Source: Heloderma charlesbogerti
Lineage: Eukaryota; Chordata; Lepidosauria; Squamata; Helodermatidae
Length of the DNA stretch: 64,000 bases
Assembly: GCA_026122225.1 (NCBI GenBank)
Contig: JANEZZ010001901.1
Span: 992,001 to 1,056,000, forward strand
Direction: 5' to 3'
Under the pieces are notes generated by a model. The model had not been told where the DNA came from and ran no database searches. It worked only from the letters and a program-made list of their open reading frames with translations. The position numbers and the translations under genes were made by a program. Shown here piece by piece: positions 45,581 to 58,693 of the stretch (position 1 is its first letter; each line of letters begins with the position of its first letter).

Positions 45581-48500
45581 CATTAACCACTTAAATCAGT
45601 GCAGCCCCAATACAATCTCATTGGAACACATTCCAGAGGAGTCACCATTTTAGTCTGCAGCAGCGATAAAAGTTGTATCAAACTGCTTTTAGCCCATGTC
45701 AAAGACTGACCCCGTAACTGGTTCCTGGGATGTTTGTCCAGGACACTGATCCTGCACCAGATACCAAACCATTCTGTCACTGCTGCAGCTAAAGTCCAGG
45801 CCAGACTCCTTCTCTAGGCTTCTCTAGGCTGCAGATCCCCACCTGCTTAGCTACTGTGTCCTATCCAACAAATGTAACAGCATTCCCTCTGTTCAGAGAA
45901 CCCTGGGAACTGTAGTTCCATGGGGTGAGGAGGATACAGGATCTCGAACAGACGCTGGCTGTAGAGGCAGGGCTTGCGATCAGGCAGGTTTTGCGATGGC
46001 AGGAGCTCAGTAAGCGTATTCAGCTGAACACGTTACGGAGCCCTTTTCAGAGCTTTGCATTCAACACAGTGCAGGGACATTGGGGGCGGGGCTTATGCAC
46101 ATGCTCACGCCCCCTTCCCACATGCAAGCAGGCAAGTGCCTGCATGGGGCTTCTGATGACCAGGATGCCCTCTTGGAAACTTGCTCTGTGAGGAAGATGA
46201 GGAGGAGTTGGTATAAAACCAGTATACAGCTTGTCTTTCAGATCTGCCTTCCTTATCTGTTTATCCCTCCTTTCTTGAGACCCTGTAAAGGGTTTAGGCC
46301 TGTAGTGAGAAATTGTGAGATGGGGGTGGGGGGAAGAAAGATAAAAATCATACTCCAGACCTATCCTACATCAATGAGAAACAGCCATCTCCCCACCACC
46401 ACCAATTGAATTTAGGGCACCTGGAGCAGCCATTTTGAAGCTTTTTTTTTTTTACCCTTTTAGGGTCAAACAAGCCAATTTTGACCCCTTTAGCCCTCCA
46501 TAGCTGCTTCAGATGCCATTTTTTTATTTTCTTGAAAAAAAATTGATACTGTGGGATAGAGAGATGTGTGGCCCTTCGGGGGGGGGGGGAGGTTTGTGGG
46601 ACAGAAATGCCCCTAAATCCTCCTGAACTTGCCCACCCTTGTTTTAAAAGGAATTTCATGCTTTTTGCAGTTGCTGAGCCCACTAATTTCACTGGCCAAT
46701 TTGGTGGTGGGGCAGTGGGGGAAGCAAAAGCAGCCAGAGGGGGCTGCAGGCAGCTGTGGGCCACCTGTTGCCCGCCTCTGAATTAAATGAAAGCTGACAA
46801 TTCAGAGAAGGGTCCTAGAATATTGCGTGGGTGGGGGGCAGATGTTTACAGGCTCCGTTTGGCCATGACCCTGGCAGGGCTCCTTTGATGGTGAGAGCAG
46901 GAAAATTGAGGCTGATATTCTCTGCTTTGCTTGAAAGGGTATATGACCCTGATAAATTGCTGTCTTTATTCGGTCCCTACTTTTGCTTATTGGGAATGCC
47001 TTGTTAAAATTGTGCTAGCTAGAATTGTTTGAAGTGTGGGTGTGTGTTTTTTAAGGATTCAACTCCTTATTCACAGTCTTGAGAAGTAAAATCTCAGCGA
47101 GGGTGGGTAGATTCTGGGGCTGAACTGAACGCTCTCCCGTGTCCTTGCCCAATTTGCGGTGGGGGCATTTCAGCTATTTTTGAGGGTGGGGCAAATTCTG
47201 AGGGCTGGGTGTGCGTAAAACCTACCAGCACTCCTCCTGTCTCCTCACTCCTGCTGGGCACCATGTTTAATTCCCCATAATGCCTCCAGAATCATTCCAA
47301 GGGGCATTCTGGGAGAAAAATGGCAGTTCCAACTGGTGGTCAGTGTTTCACACACGCACATGCATACACCAATGCTCCAGAGATCGATGTAGTGTCATTT
47401 GGAGCATTATAAGGGTTTAAACGTGGCAGCCAGGAGCAGCAAGGGTCCAGGGGAGCACCGATGAGTGTGGGCCCCTCACCACTGACACTCCCCCCCGCTT
47501 CCCTGAACAGCAAAACAGACAGGGGGAATAGTTTTGCCCCCTACCACCACTTTCACCCCTTCCCCCAAATCTGGGCCCAAACTTTCAGAATTCTGACAGG
47601 GATGCATGCCTACATGTGTTCTCTTTTTTAAGCCTCGTTCAAGACACCAAGAGTTCAGATCACCTCCAACGTAATTCGAGAGGTGAGCTTAGACAGACAC
47701 ATGATGGGGAAAAATGTGGGAGAGGTGAGCCTGCAATATCCGCTTGGCACCCCTAGATAAGCTGCCATTCTTGAAGGACAATAACAGGAGATAATGAGCC
47801 AAAGACGCAAATAAGCCCCTTCTAGCGCTCCCTCTATGATCCTGGAGGACAGCGAGTGGAAGACGGCCAGTCAGCTGCTTGTAGATTTCAGTTATGAGAC
47901 CTTGATGTTTGCGTTTCCCCTGACTGCGTTCACATAGTATCTGGGATAGTGCTGCCCGCTTGCTGTAAGCTGTGGCATGCTCCTACCCTGCTGATACTTT
48001 CCAAGCTATGGCACCGGGGGTGGGTGTGTGTGGGGGGGAACCAGGCATAAAGACACTGACCTGTTGCTGGGCCCATTGCAGAACCTGTCTGCATCATAGC
48101 AAGGCCTAGCCCAGCACAGTTCAAGAGAGGCCCATCTGGCTCCTGTCCCAATTAGAGTCAGAGTGCACCGCAGGCCTAGATCTCTCACCAGGGGCTGGGG
48201 GGATTGCTTTTTCTACCAACGCCAACTGCCTGCTTCTGGCAACTGTCCGAATTGCCTATTAGGTGGACTGCCTGCCTGCTTCTTTGGCAGGATGGCCGCC
48301 TCCCTGGCCGCATGCAACTCAGAGGCTCTCCTCTTCTGTTCAAAGCAAATCCTTAATTATTCAGCTCTAAGCCCCCACCCCACCCCTCAGTAAATAAAAC
48401 AAAGGATCTGTATTCAGGACAGCTGCTGACTTGGCCAGCCGATGGGAACTGAAATAGGAGCATCCCGAGCAAAGAGCAAAAGGCATCACAAGAGAACTCC

Positions 48501-49609
48501 ACTAAGGGTCAACAGATGCTGATTTGGGGGGTGGGCGGGAGGAAGCACAGCATCATATTGAAAAGGCATTTTTAAAGGAAAGAAAAGTAATGGTACAGAA
48601 AAGGGCATTGCCACGACAACCAGGCAATTCTCCTTGAGTTTGAAAATCTTGTCAATTCCCTTTTAAATACTTCTTGGCTGCAGTTCTAGTAACCACTTAA
48701 GCAAGGGTACCATAAGCTTTAACTCCCACCATCTTCAAAAGCACAGAATTGGCTTCGTTGTCCTGAACTAAGCTTTACTGGGTTGTGCATGTGTGCAAAA
48801 ACAACAAAATATTTTTAGAATTAAGTCCGCTTTAAATTCAAGGGTAAAGGTCCTTGCTGTCTCATTTTTTGTTTTTTTAAATAAACTCCCATCTGTTACA
48901 ACAGAATCTCAGGTGTAAGTTGCGTTACGTTTTCCCAAGTCTCCCGATGTCTTTAAGATGAAGCCAGTAGACTTGGGACATGTAGTTTCCGGGACATATT
49001 ATTCCCATAGTGAGAGGAAAGAGTCAGAAACTCTGGATAAACTACATTTTCCAGGATCTTTGATGCCTGGGACACTGCCGTAACACTAAACCACCTATGA
49101 TAGAGGAAAAGGGATTGGGGGAGATCCCATCCCTCCGGCCACTGCAGCAGCCAGATAAGGGAGGGCTGGGGCCTGGGGGCTCACGGGGTCACATTTCCAC
49201 ACAAATTTAGAATGCTTCAGGGGGAAACAACTTTTCTAATGTCACTTCTAATTGCCAGCCATATTACAAATCTACCAGCAGCAACGGGGATTCACCCCTC
49301 ACTAATGCTAAATTATTATTATTAAGCTTTGGGGAAAATATTTTGAAAGGTTTTCTGAAGGCATCTTCATTTTGAAGCCAAGAATGTTGTCTGGCCACGT
49401 TCAGATTTGAGCGGCACCAACATTTTGCTAATATTTACCATTTCTAAGCAAGCCTGCTGTCAAACATTGTGAGTGCGTGTTTGTTTGTGTGGGCAGCGGG
49501 TGGGCGGACAGGCCAAGGCTGTGCTGGGAGAAGCCATGCAAAATAGCAAAAACCTAAATGCAAACCTTATTTACCACCTATTCAAGCTAGTTCTCTGGGC
49601 AGTTTTCAA

Positions 49610-49830
49610 AAGCTCACCTAGGATACAGGCACATGCCAGAGTTCAGGAAGATCTTGTTGCTCAAGCAAAGCTTAAGTGGAACAGGAAGTCCTATTATACT
49701 CCTTCCTGCCCAGAAAGATCCAGTAGTCCTCCTGAGAGGGTGGAATCAGTCCAGGGCCTGAAGGTTCTTCACTGAGAAGGCTGCCACTTGCTGGTCAGTG
49801 GCTCACCACACGGGGCAGCAATCCACAGAT
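49610..49830 (+). mobile_element. LTR fragment related to 42984-43540
   Basis: AGGATACAGGCACATGCCAG, then TTGTTGCTCAAGCAAAGC and TCCTTCCTGCCCAGAAAGAT, align with the 43.3-43.5 kb sequence. Only this part is recognisable. Confidence 0.6.
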
Positions 49831-50448
49831 CTTATAGTTCCTTACAAAGGCCCAGACAACGAGCCTCCTGCCTGGTCCTGTTTCTTTCTACAGCATCTTT
49901 TTGGAGTGCACTGAGCTACTTTACAGTTCTGATGTCCTGGGTTCTGATGGCAAGACAATGAGTCACATTAGTCTGCAAGAGGCAGCTACTGGCTGATGGC
50001 AACCCAAGCCACCATCTTGGCCAAAGTTGGGTTTCCTACATCCAGGCTGGGTGGCTGCTGCCGTTGCCCCCCTTCATTCTTCCTCCCCTGGGTTGCAGCA
50101 CCAACAATTCAGATTTCAAGCATGAAAATTTGAATTATCAAAATTCCCAATTTTGATGTGTGTGTTTTTAATTTCAATTCATATTCGGAAAAGATAGCAA
50201 GTTTGATATTGTGACAAAACGTTGGTTTCAGTTCTATGACAATTCTCCACTATGCCAGAGGTTTCAACTGAAATAACTGAAGGATACCTCCACTACAGAG
50301 TTATGCTAGTTTTATACGAGTGGAACTTTCACAAATCCCCTCAAAGAATCCTAGAAATTATAGTTTCTTGAGGGTGCTTAGAATTCTCTGTTGGGGATCC
50401 TAACTGCTCTCACAAAACCTGAGTTGGGTAAGACAATTAAACCCTCTT

Positions 50449-50545
50449 AGGGCTATAATCCTATACACACTTACCTGGCTTAAGTCCCATTCAACTCAGT
50501 GGGGCTTTCTTCTGAGTAGGCAAGTGTACGGTTGCATTGTAAGGG
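50449..50545. mobile_element. Short MITE, same type as 5145-5232
   Basis: GGGCTATAATCCTATACACA, TAAGTCCCATTCAACTCAGT and CTTCTGAGTAGGCAAGTGTA. Confidence 0.65.
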
Positions 50546-51099
50546 TCAAGCTACACATTATATGAGTTGTGTAGCTGAGGACAATCTTTTATTTTACTCT
50601 AAGTAAGGGCACATGGCCCCAATTCAGATCAAGACCACTGTGCACCAGGAGGATTAAACCTCCCCCCCCCCAACTATTGCTCCCCTTGTGTGTGGGAATT
50701 TTAAAAAAAAGAAATATGTCTCCATTGGCATCAGTGGAGGGTTTTTCCTTCTTTTTTAACCTCTCCTTGTGGGTTGGGGAATTTCAGGGAAAGATGGGGG
50801 CAGGGGGAGTTGGGCTTGGCCTCAACTCTGTCAGGGATGCTTTAAACTGGATTCCTGTACTGATCAGGGGGTTGGATTCGATGGCTGAAATGGCCCCTTC
50901 TAATGCCGTGATTCAATTATCATAATGCTATCAGGATATGGGGCAAGTTGAACTAGACATTACAGAGATGAAAGGAGTCCTTGACACGGGGCTGCCATTT
51001 TCTGCAGTGATGTTCCACCCTCAGTTTCAGGTCTGTCAGTACCATGAGACACTCCAATTCATGAAGTTTTGTAGATTGAACCTTTATATCTGCATAGCC

Positions 51100-51205
51100 C
51101 AGACTTCCCCAGCTTGGTGCCCTCCAGATGTGTTGGACTACAAATCCCAGCATGCTGGGGGTTGCAGTCCAACACACCTGGAGGGCACCAGGTTGGAGCA
51201 GGCTG
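51100..51205. mobile_element. Palindromic hAT-type MITE, family B
   Basis: CAGACTTCCCCAGCTTGGTG to GGTTGGAGCAGGCTG. Flanks GCATAGCC and GCATAGCT (7 of 8). Confidence 0.85.
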
Positions 51206-51641
51206 GCATAGCTCATCTCTTTTAATGGTCGCTTGGATTAATTGGACTTCCCTCGGGCGGATGTATTTGTTAAGTTAAATGCTGGTTCCATCAGAAAATG
51301 ATGGCAAGGTCTCATTAGCTTCACTACAGCTACAGTTGATACCTACTGTGTTAATCAGGCTGCCTGAAGGCCTGCTGACTCCAAATGTTAGGATATCCTC
51401 TAGGCAGGTCTTTCAAGCATATGGTTAAATACCAATAAAATCTAACGCTGTTAGTTCCCGCTGCAGTCACACTTGCAAGGATCTCTTTGCCTGACAGTGG
51501 AAAGCAGCGGATGGTGCAATTGTATCATGATTCTCATGACTGGAGTGGAAGCATTGAGGGAGACGCTAAAACTCAGGAGAGCAAAGCAACCCCCTACAGC
51601 TCTGGGTGGGTGTAAAGCATCCTGTTGCAACAGCGTATAAT

Positions 51642-51742
51642 ATCTACAGTGCAAATCCTGTGCATGTTTACTTAGAAGCAAGACCCACTGAGTTTAGTGG
51701 GACTTACTCCCAGGTATGTAGGCGTAGGATTGCGGTCTTGAT
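51642..51742. mobile_element. Short MITE, same type as 5145-5232
   Basis: GTGCAAATCCTGTGCATGTT and GGGACTTACTCCCAGGTATG, ending GTAGGATTGCGGTC. Confidence 0.6.
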
Positions 51743-52568
51743 CGGGCGACAATAGCTCCTGCCGAAAGCCAGCTCATACAAGATCAGCTTTGCAGCATCC
51801 TGCTCCTGTCAAATAAGTTGCCCGACTTGTTTAGCACAAGCAGGATTGCAGCCGTAGTCTTTTAAAACAAAATTTGAGCATTTAGAGAAGGGCCTGGGAG
51901 GCAACTGGAGGGTTGTGGCTGCTTCCCAGAGGGAGGGGGGTCTTCCATTCCCTTGCAAATACGAAGCCTCAAATTGTACGTGCTTTTTCCTTAAATAATG
52001 GCTGTTGAGAGCTGCTGTAGGCATCGATCAGAACCTAAGAGCAATAAAGGCTCTCCTTCAAGAGCAGGAACTTGGGTCAGGGAGCTTATCTTCAAAACTA
52101 TGACGAGATTTCAGAATGTGAAGCCAATTAATCAACTAGAGGAAAGTTGATTCTTTCCCCCATCTGGCTGCTGGCATGCCATGAATGACTATGACAGGAA
52201 GTAGACATTTTGTGGTGTGGTGGCCATTGAAAATGGAGAGATGGGTGGAAGTACATATTCCTAATGTTTTTAAAATATTTTCTTTAGGGAAACTTATACA
52301 GTCAGGGATACCGCACCCTGTTCAGCTGTTCATCCCCCATGTGACTAGAATTGCATGTGTGTGGGCGGGAGGGATTGCGCTCAATGGTCCCTTCCCCTCT
52401 GTCCCCTTCCCATCACTTGGCTATGTCCTCCATGCATTGGAGGGGTCAGCTCTGTCATGGGGAGCTGGTTCTACTCCTGTAGTCTCCCCACACTGGCTCT
52501 GCAGGGTTCTAAATGGCGTAGGGTGTCTACGTGTGCAGCACAAGCATTTTGTCTCAGAAATATAGAGC

Positions 52569-52655
52569 AGCCTTCCCGAACCTGGTGCCCTCTAGACATG
52601 TTGGACTACAACCCCTATCATTCCCAGCCAGGGCTCCAGGCTGGTGAAACCTGAC
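52569..52655. mobile_element. Palindromic MITE family B, partial
   Basis: CAGCCTTCCCGAACCTGGTG and GTTGGACTACAACCCCTATC match the left arm. The right arm is mostly lost. Confidence 0.55.
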
Positions 52656-53088
52656 ATAGAGAATGATGAAACCAAGTGAAGGGAATGCAGCGGAGGGGAC
52701 ACCGGACGATGGCTAACGTTGCGTTCCCTTCTAACAGACCATTTATGAAGGGACAGTAAGTCAATCAAAATGCTTTGGGAATACTCTTTTACGTTATATT
52801 TGCACCTACAGGGCTTCATGTGTTGTGTTTCTCTGATGGTGGTGTGGCTTCTCCTTTTTGTGATTGCCACTGAAAACACCCACCCTACATCCCCTCCTCT
52901 TTTTCTGTCTCCACTTACATCTAATTAATTAATTAAATAGATTTATATACCTCTTCCCACATACACAAATCTCTCTAGTAATGCAAAACACATGATGCAC
53001 TCTCTGCACTACATTGGCTGCCACTTACAAAGTCAGGGTGGAGGGAAGGAGGGAGAGAGAGAGAGAGAGAACGCAATGACATGTTCAG

Positions 53089-53222
53089 GGTGCAGTCCTA
53101 CGCAGGTTTAAACCAAAACAAGTCCTACAACTCCCAGCATGCCCCAGCCAGCACGGCCGGCTGGGGCATGCTGGGAATGGTAGGAGTTTTCTCTGTCTAA
53201 ACATGCACACGATTGCAGCCTA
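53089..53222. mobile_element. Palindromic MITE, family C
   Basis: GGGTGCAGTCCTACGC and CGATTGCAGCCTAA are inverted ends. The centre, CCCCAGCCAGCACGGCCGGC and TGGGGCATGCTGGG, forms a tight hairpin. Confidence 0.65.
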
Positions 53223-53854
53223 AATGTATTTGGTATTTCTAGATGTTACCAGGGGGAGAAGGAGTATGAGACACTGCTGTTGGCATCAGCCACACATCTT
53301 CCATCCTGCCCAGTTCCGGATTAAATTAGGCATGTGTGGGTGGGCAGGCTAGTAAATAAGATTTTGTGAGCCAGTAACTTTGTCTGGAGTTACTTACGCG
53401 TCTGCTGCCGTAGTGTGTGAGGCCGGTCGTGTTGGGCTTTCTCATGAGGAATGGCCTTTGGCTTCAAAGTGGTCCATTTGTAGCACAAGCCGAAGGGAAT
53501 GTGGCGTGAGCGCCAAGAAAGATGCTCAGACTGCCTGCTTCAAGCCCATCAGTTTGTTCTGTGTGCCTCTGTCGGTGGATCCATCAGTGTGTCATGATTT
53601 TCACTGATAACAGAACCAAGAACTGCACGAGCCTGGGATATTCCTCGAGGGAACGCGGTGAACTGAGAACAGGTGCAGCACTTGTACCGCTCTAGTGTGT
53701 TGTTAGATGTGGAAGAGAACTATCAGTGCTTTATCAATCAATACTCTCTTTGCAAGCAACTGACCATCCAAACCTTAATGACTGTGTGCTGTGGATCACG
53801 GAGGGTTTGACTGTCGTGCTTGCTGAATTTCATATGGTAAAGATAAACTCCTCC

Positions 53855-54085
53855 TAAACATAAGAATATAAGAAGAACTGTACTGAATCAGTCCACGGGC
53901 CTATCTAGTTCAGCATTCCTTTCAGTGGCCAACCACCAGGTGCCTGTGGGAAGCCCACAAGGAGGCCCTGAGCGCAATAGCACCCTCCCACTCATGTTCC
54001 CAATCAGCACTTGGTATACAAAGGCATCCTGCCTCTGGTACTGGAGGTAACATATAGCTGTCATGACTACTAGACATTGATAGCC
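53855..54085 (-). mobile_element. CR1-type LINE 3' UTR, reversed copy
   Basis: ATAAGAATATAAGAAGAACT and then the reverse complement of the GCTGGTTGGCCACT 3' UTR block. It lies next to the sense copy at 54100-54740, so the pair forms an imperfect inverted repeat. Confidence 0.65.
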
Positions 54086-54099
54086 TTCTCCATTCTGTG

Positions 54100-54740
54100 G
54101 TGCAACCACACTTGGAATAATGTGTACAGTTCTGGTCTCTGCACTTAAAGGATATTGTAGAACTGGAAAAATGCAGAAAAGGGCAACTTAAATTATCATG
54201 GGGCTGGAGCAACTCCCCTACGAGGAAAGGGCACAACTGTTTAGCTTAAAAAAAAAAAACAAGCAAGTAAGGGGAGACATGATAGATGTACAAAATTATG
54301 CATGATGTGGAGAAAGTAGATTGGGAGATATTTTTCTCCCTCTGATAAGACTGGAACCCAGGGTCATCCCATGAAGCTGAGAGATTCAGGACAGATAAAA
54401 AGAAGTACTTCTCCACATAGCACATAGTTATGCTATGGAATTCACTACCAGAAGACGTAGTGATGGCCACCACTTTGGATAGCTTTAAAAGGGGATTGGA
54501 CAAATTCCTGGAGGAAAAGGCTATCCGTGGCTACTATTCCTGATGGGTATATGCTAGCTCCAATATCAGAGGCAGTATGCCCAGGTACACCAGTTGCTGG
54601 AGAACATGAGCGGGAGGGTGCTGTTGCACTCATGTCCTGCTTGTTGGTTTCCCGTGGGCAGCTGGTTGGCCTCTGTGGGAACAGAATGCTGGGCTAGATG
54701 GATCCAGCACGGCTCTTCTTATATCCTTATGCTCCATGAA
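54100..54740 (+). mobile_element. CR1-type LINE C-terminal ORF2 relic and 3' UTR (intron 4)
   Basis: 54100-54506 is a degraded version of the CR1 ORF2 C-terminus. In its sense frames it shows the pattern of 'VELEK-QKRAT', 'RGDMI-VYKIMH' and 'FKRGLDKFLE'. 54506-54740 is the 3' UTR (CTGGGCTAGATGGATCCAGC). Another 3' UTR copy is at 8375-8620 and a reversed one at 53855-54085. Confidence 0.7.
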
Positions 54741-55139
54741 TTTGTCTAATCTCCTTTTAAAACTGTCCAAATTGATGGCCATCACTACATCTTGTGACAA
54801 TGAAGTTCACAGTTAAACGATGTGCAGCGTGAAGAAGCCCTTCCTTTTATTTGCCCTGAATCTCCCACCATTCAGCTCCATGGGATGACACCTTGCACAT
54901 CAGAAAGCTAGAGTCAGTGTCAGGGGAAGGCACCACACACACATGGGATTTAATGAACATTGTTGGACCTTTGATTTGGGGAGTGTACCTAAGACTGGTC
55001 TGATTCAGGTCGCATAAAATCCTGGTTAATCAGGATCCCTCTTAATCGAATTTGCAAGACAACTTCCAAACTGTTTTCAAATCTGGTTTCAGACAGGAAC
55101 CCTGATTAGCATTAGACATGGTTTAGATGTGGTGTCAAA

Positions 55140-55275
55140 AGCGCAATCCTCTGGATATTTAGATAGGAAAACGTCCTACAATTATCAGCATGCCTCAGCC
55201 AGCTTGGCTGGCTGGAATGATGCTGGGAGTTGTAGGATTATTTTCTGTATTAAACATCCGGAGGATTGCGCCCTA
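55140..55275. mobile_element. Palindromic MITE, family C
   Basis: GCGCAATCCTCTGGAT and ATCCGGAGGATTGCGC are near-perfect inverted ends. The centre is CAGCCAGCTTGGCTGGCTGG. Confidence 0.72.
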
Positions 55276-55884
55276 AAACCATGGTTGCTGCCAACAAGGG
55301 AAGGAAAGGGAGGAGTTTGTGTTGGAGACAGGAGGAGGCAGGGGAAGGGGGGATGTGGCAGATTTGGGGCTGGGAGGAGAACATGCCTGTTTTTAAATCT
55401 CAGATGGTTGTCTGTGTTAGTCTGTTGCAACAAAACAATATTCATATTGGCAGCTTAAAGACTAACTGATTTCTTGTGCCATTAACTACTTTCATGGACT
55501 AGAGCCCACTTTATCAGATGTATGAAGAGTGTGCCGAGTCAGAAAATATAAGGGTACAGCGGGGGCGGGGGGAGGAATTGTAAACAGTGTAGTCAAAAAG
55601 GCTATGAAATGTGGGAGGAACTGCCTGTGACATTTCAATGCAAAGTTTAGCATATCTTGTTGAAATACAAGTTAAGTACAGGGGCCATTCACAGGGTGAT
55701 ATAACACAGTCCTCCTAGCTTCGATATTACATTGCTTCTTTTTTATCTTTTATTTCTTTATATAGCTTTTATATTTAGAGGGGAAAGGTGGAACATATTT
55801 TTCAAAGGGCCTCCGTTCTCCTCCTCCTCCTCCCTTTTAACATTGTGTAAGAATAATTTTTAAAACAGAGCATATATCAGGGAT

Positions 55885-56090
55885 AGGCATCCTTTTTGGG
55901 CCCATAAACACATGGAAATTTGAGAAACAGTCCTGGGCACCACCACAAAATGGCTGCCATGGGAGGCATGGCTGGTCACAAAGGACAAATAACCTCCACA
56001 AAAGATTGAGTACAGGGCAGAGGTGGGGTTTGATCCACAATGCACAAAAGCTGCTATGACTTTACAGTTTTCAGTGCGAACAGAAACCTA
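55885..56090. repeat. Dispersed repeat of unknown class
   Basis: GGGCACCACCACAAAATGGC and TGGCTGCCATGGGAGGCATG match the 8.9-9.1 kb repeat. Confidence 0.45.
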
Positions 56091-56178
56091 TTTCTCAGAA
56101 GGCAAACTCTTTTTCTCTCCCCTTTCCTCTGCCAGCAACACATTCTCCTCATCTCTCTTTTTCTCTCACTCTCTGGAT

Positions 56179-56722
56179 TAGGAATGTTGGAGAAATCTCT
56201 TTGTGGGGTGGAGTTCAATGAGGTTTCCTAGGCTTGGCCCCCTGGACCTTGTTTCAGTTCCTGTTATAGCACCTGACTCGATCTGCAGTGAGTTGGGCCA
56301 GTTTGCAGATTTTCTGAGAATTTTGCACATTTGGGGGGAGATTCTGCAGCTTACACAAATTTCAGAGCAATTTGCACAAATCATGGCTGAATTTGCACAA
56401 ATTACGGCTGAAATTGCACAAATCATTGCTGAAATTGCACAAATCACACTAACAATGGTCGAATTTGCACAAATTATGGCTGAATTTGCACAAATTGCAA
56501 ATTACAGCCAGCTTTGCATGATTTGTGCAAATTGGGCCATAATGTGTGCAAATTGCTCAGAGATTTGTGCAAATTTCAGAACCTTCCCAAAATGTGCAAA
56601 AATGTTCCCAGAGTTCACAGAACAGTCGACAGCTCAGCTCGCAGACGCAAAGCGGGTCATACATGCCGTGGAACTCTGTTGGGCCAAAACAGAACTGGAT
56701 TTCCCAGCAATGGACATCCCTA
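56179..56722. mobile_element. TAGGGATG-type hAT MITE, family D, with 21-bp array (intron 4)
   Basis: Left end TAGGAATG, right end CATCCCTA, flanks CTCTGGAT and CTCTAGAC (6 of 8). The interior carries a tandem array of GAATTTGCACAAAT-type units. The array makes a spurious 179-codon open frame (56203-56742), which is not a gene. Confidence 0.82.
56368..56500 (+). repeat. 21-bp tandem array inside a MITE
   Basis: Units near 56368, 56389, 56410, 56431, 56461 and 56482 share the core ATTGCACAAATC or TTTGCACAAATT. One 30-bp unit interrupts the period. Confidence 0.8.
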
Positions 56723-57654
56723 CTCTAGACTACCACCCGTAGACACCCCACACACACACACACTCTTTCTCTGTCTTTCAGACACACACCCCCAGCCACC
56801 TTACCGGCCACCAAGAAATGTGCCTGTGGGCTCCATGTTGCCTACCACTGCAGTCTATAATCAGGTCCTATTCGCTGTTCATGAGTCCAGTTTGTTTTAG
56901 CTGCTTTATTATTCTGATACTTTAAATTGTTGATAGCTGCTACAGGAGACACACGGTTGGGTAGGTTGTCAGGATACAAATCTCAGCACAATATTTGTGG
57001 TTTCAAGGAGATGGTTTTTTCAGACAATGTATTTGTAACAGTTCTTTTTGTATGGAAATATTAAGTTACCAAAGCACATGATGCCACTGTCTGTCTCTTT
57101 CTATGGTCACTCTTTTCCCCAGGGACAGAGAGGCTGGTTGGGTTCCTATGGAGAGTTCCTATGGAGGAAGACACTGCAGTTTTCCTCTCTCATGTGAGAG
57201 GGCTTTAATCTCTCCCCCTCCCCTCCCCAAACATTTTAACATCTGGTGGGAAAGTTTCATCTCCAGAGGCTAACATTACAGCCTATTTTCTTCTTCACAA
57301 GTTCAAAACTCAGCAATGTTTTAGTTCTGAAACTCTGAATTTAAAATGTTTTCAAATATTGCATATTGACAATTGGGGGATACCAATGAAAACAAACCCT
57401 GAAGTCTTAAAAGTCTCTGATTTCATGTTAAGGCTAGAGGGCGAAGTTGTAAATAACCTACCAGATGTTGGGGAGAATAACAAATGTAAATTCAAATGTT
57501 GGAAAATCCATGAATATTAGAAGAATTTGCATGAGAATTTCCCCCCAATTCCCTTTCAGCTCTTTCACAAGAGCAGCAAAACTCTTAGGTTTGAGGCTGG
57601 CTGGATGCACTATCTTTTGACTTGTAAGCCTTCCATGCTTAATCACTAACAATC

Positions 57655-57786
57655 TTCCTTGCCCTGGTTCCCTCCAGATGTTTTGGACTACAACTCCCAG
57701 CATTCCTGACCATTGGCCATGCTGGTGGGGGCTGATGGGAGTTGAAGTCTAAAACGTCTGGAGGGGCCCAGGTTGGGGAAGGCTGA
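57655..57786. mobile_element. Palindromic MITE, family B (intron 4)
   Basis: TCCAGATGTTTTGGACTACA and the inverse arm AAGTCTAAAACGTCTGGAGG, ending GGTTGGGGAAGGCTG. Confidence 0.72.
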
Positions 57787-58569
57787 TCTGTACAATTTGG
57801 AGGTTATATGTTTACTTGTTGAAGCTGCAGATGATTGGAGTCTTTCTTACTACACATGACCAAAAAGGGACTCCCTGTATAAAAAATAGATTGTGCCCAG
57901 TGATTATCACTCCCCCCACCCCACCTTGGTCTGCTTACCACCATTAACTAGGCATTAGGTTGTTCCCAATCCCCTTGGGCTGACCTGCTTGGGGTGGAAG
58001 ATGTGCCGTCTTCCCCGATATCTTTCTGCTCAATGCCTGGGCCCTGTCCAACAATCAAGGCTGGCTGGTTTTATTGGATCCCCATTCCAATACTCAAGGA
58101 GATGCCACCATTATCTTCCCCTTCGGCTCATCGCAGGCAGCTCAGGGGTGGGAGCTGGGAAAGGTTTATTCACTGTGCCATGTAACAATGCCCCCCCTCC
58201 CCTTGATACTCCCCATTCCATGGCACCCACCAGTGACATTACTTGGTCAACCTACAAAACTGAAAGCTACAAGGGTCTGCGTTCAGAAAGAGTGTTCCTC
58301 CCCCTGCCCAAAGACCCAGTTTTGACATGAATCAGATGTCTTTGCCCCTAGATCTATGGTTTTCAAACAGTGTGATGGGTTACCCTGGGGTTTCCTCCAG
58401 AGCATATCAAGGGTCCCTCAATTAAAAGATCAGTAATGGTGGACAAGAAAGAAAGCTCACCACCACTACCGATCTTCCTTGGCAATGTGTAGCTGCTGGG
58501 ATTCTTTGGGGTGTGTGGGGGTGCCATGGTGCTCTCTGAGTTCCCAACAGGGCATTCATATACATGTTG

Positions 58570-58693
58570 CATGGTGCAGCAGCCTTGCTGAAGCTAAGCA
58601 GGTCCGGGACTGATCAGTATCTGGATGGGAGACCACCTTGGGAACCCTGTGTACGCTGCCTTGAGCCCTGTCGGGAAAAAAATAATAAATAAA
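58570..58693 (+). mobile_element. 5S-rRNA-derived SINE
   Basis: GCTGAAGCTAAGCAGGTCCG, then CTGGATGGGAGACCACCTTG, closely follow the internal promoter region of 5S rRNA. An ATAATAAATAAA tail follows. It is not a functional 5S gene: both ends are replaced by SINE sequence. Confidence 0.85.

Noticed and set aside
56203..56742. 179-codon frame with heptad-like repeats
   Set aside because: It lies wholly within a hAT MITE and arises from a 21-bp DNA array.
58570..58693. Possible 5S rRNA gene
   Set aside because: Only the internal region is 5S-like; the 5' and 3' ends are replaced by SINE sequence and an A/T-rich tail.
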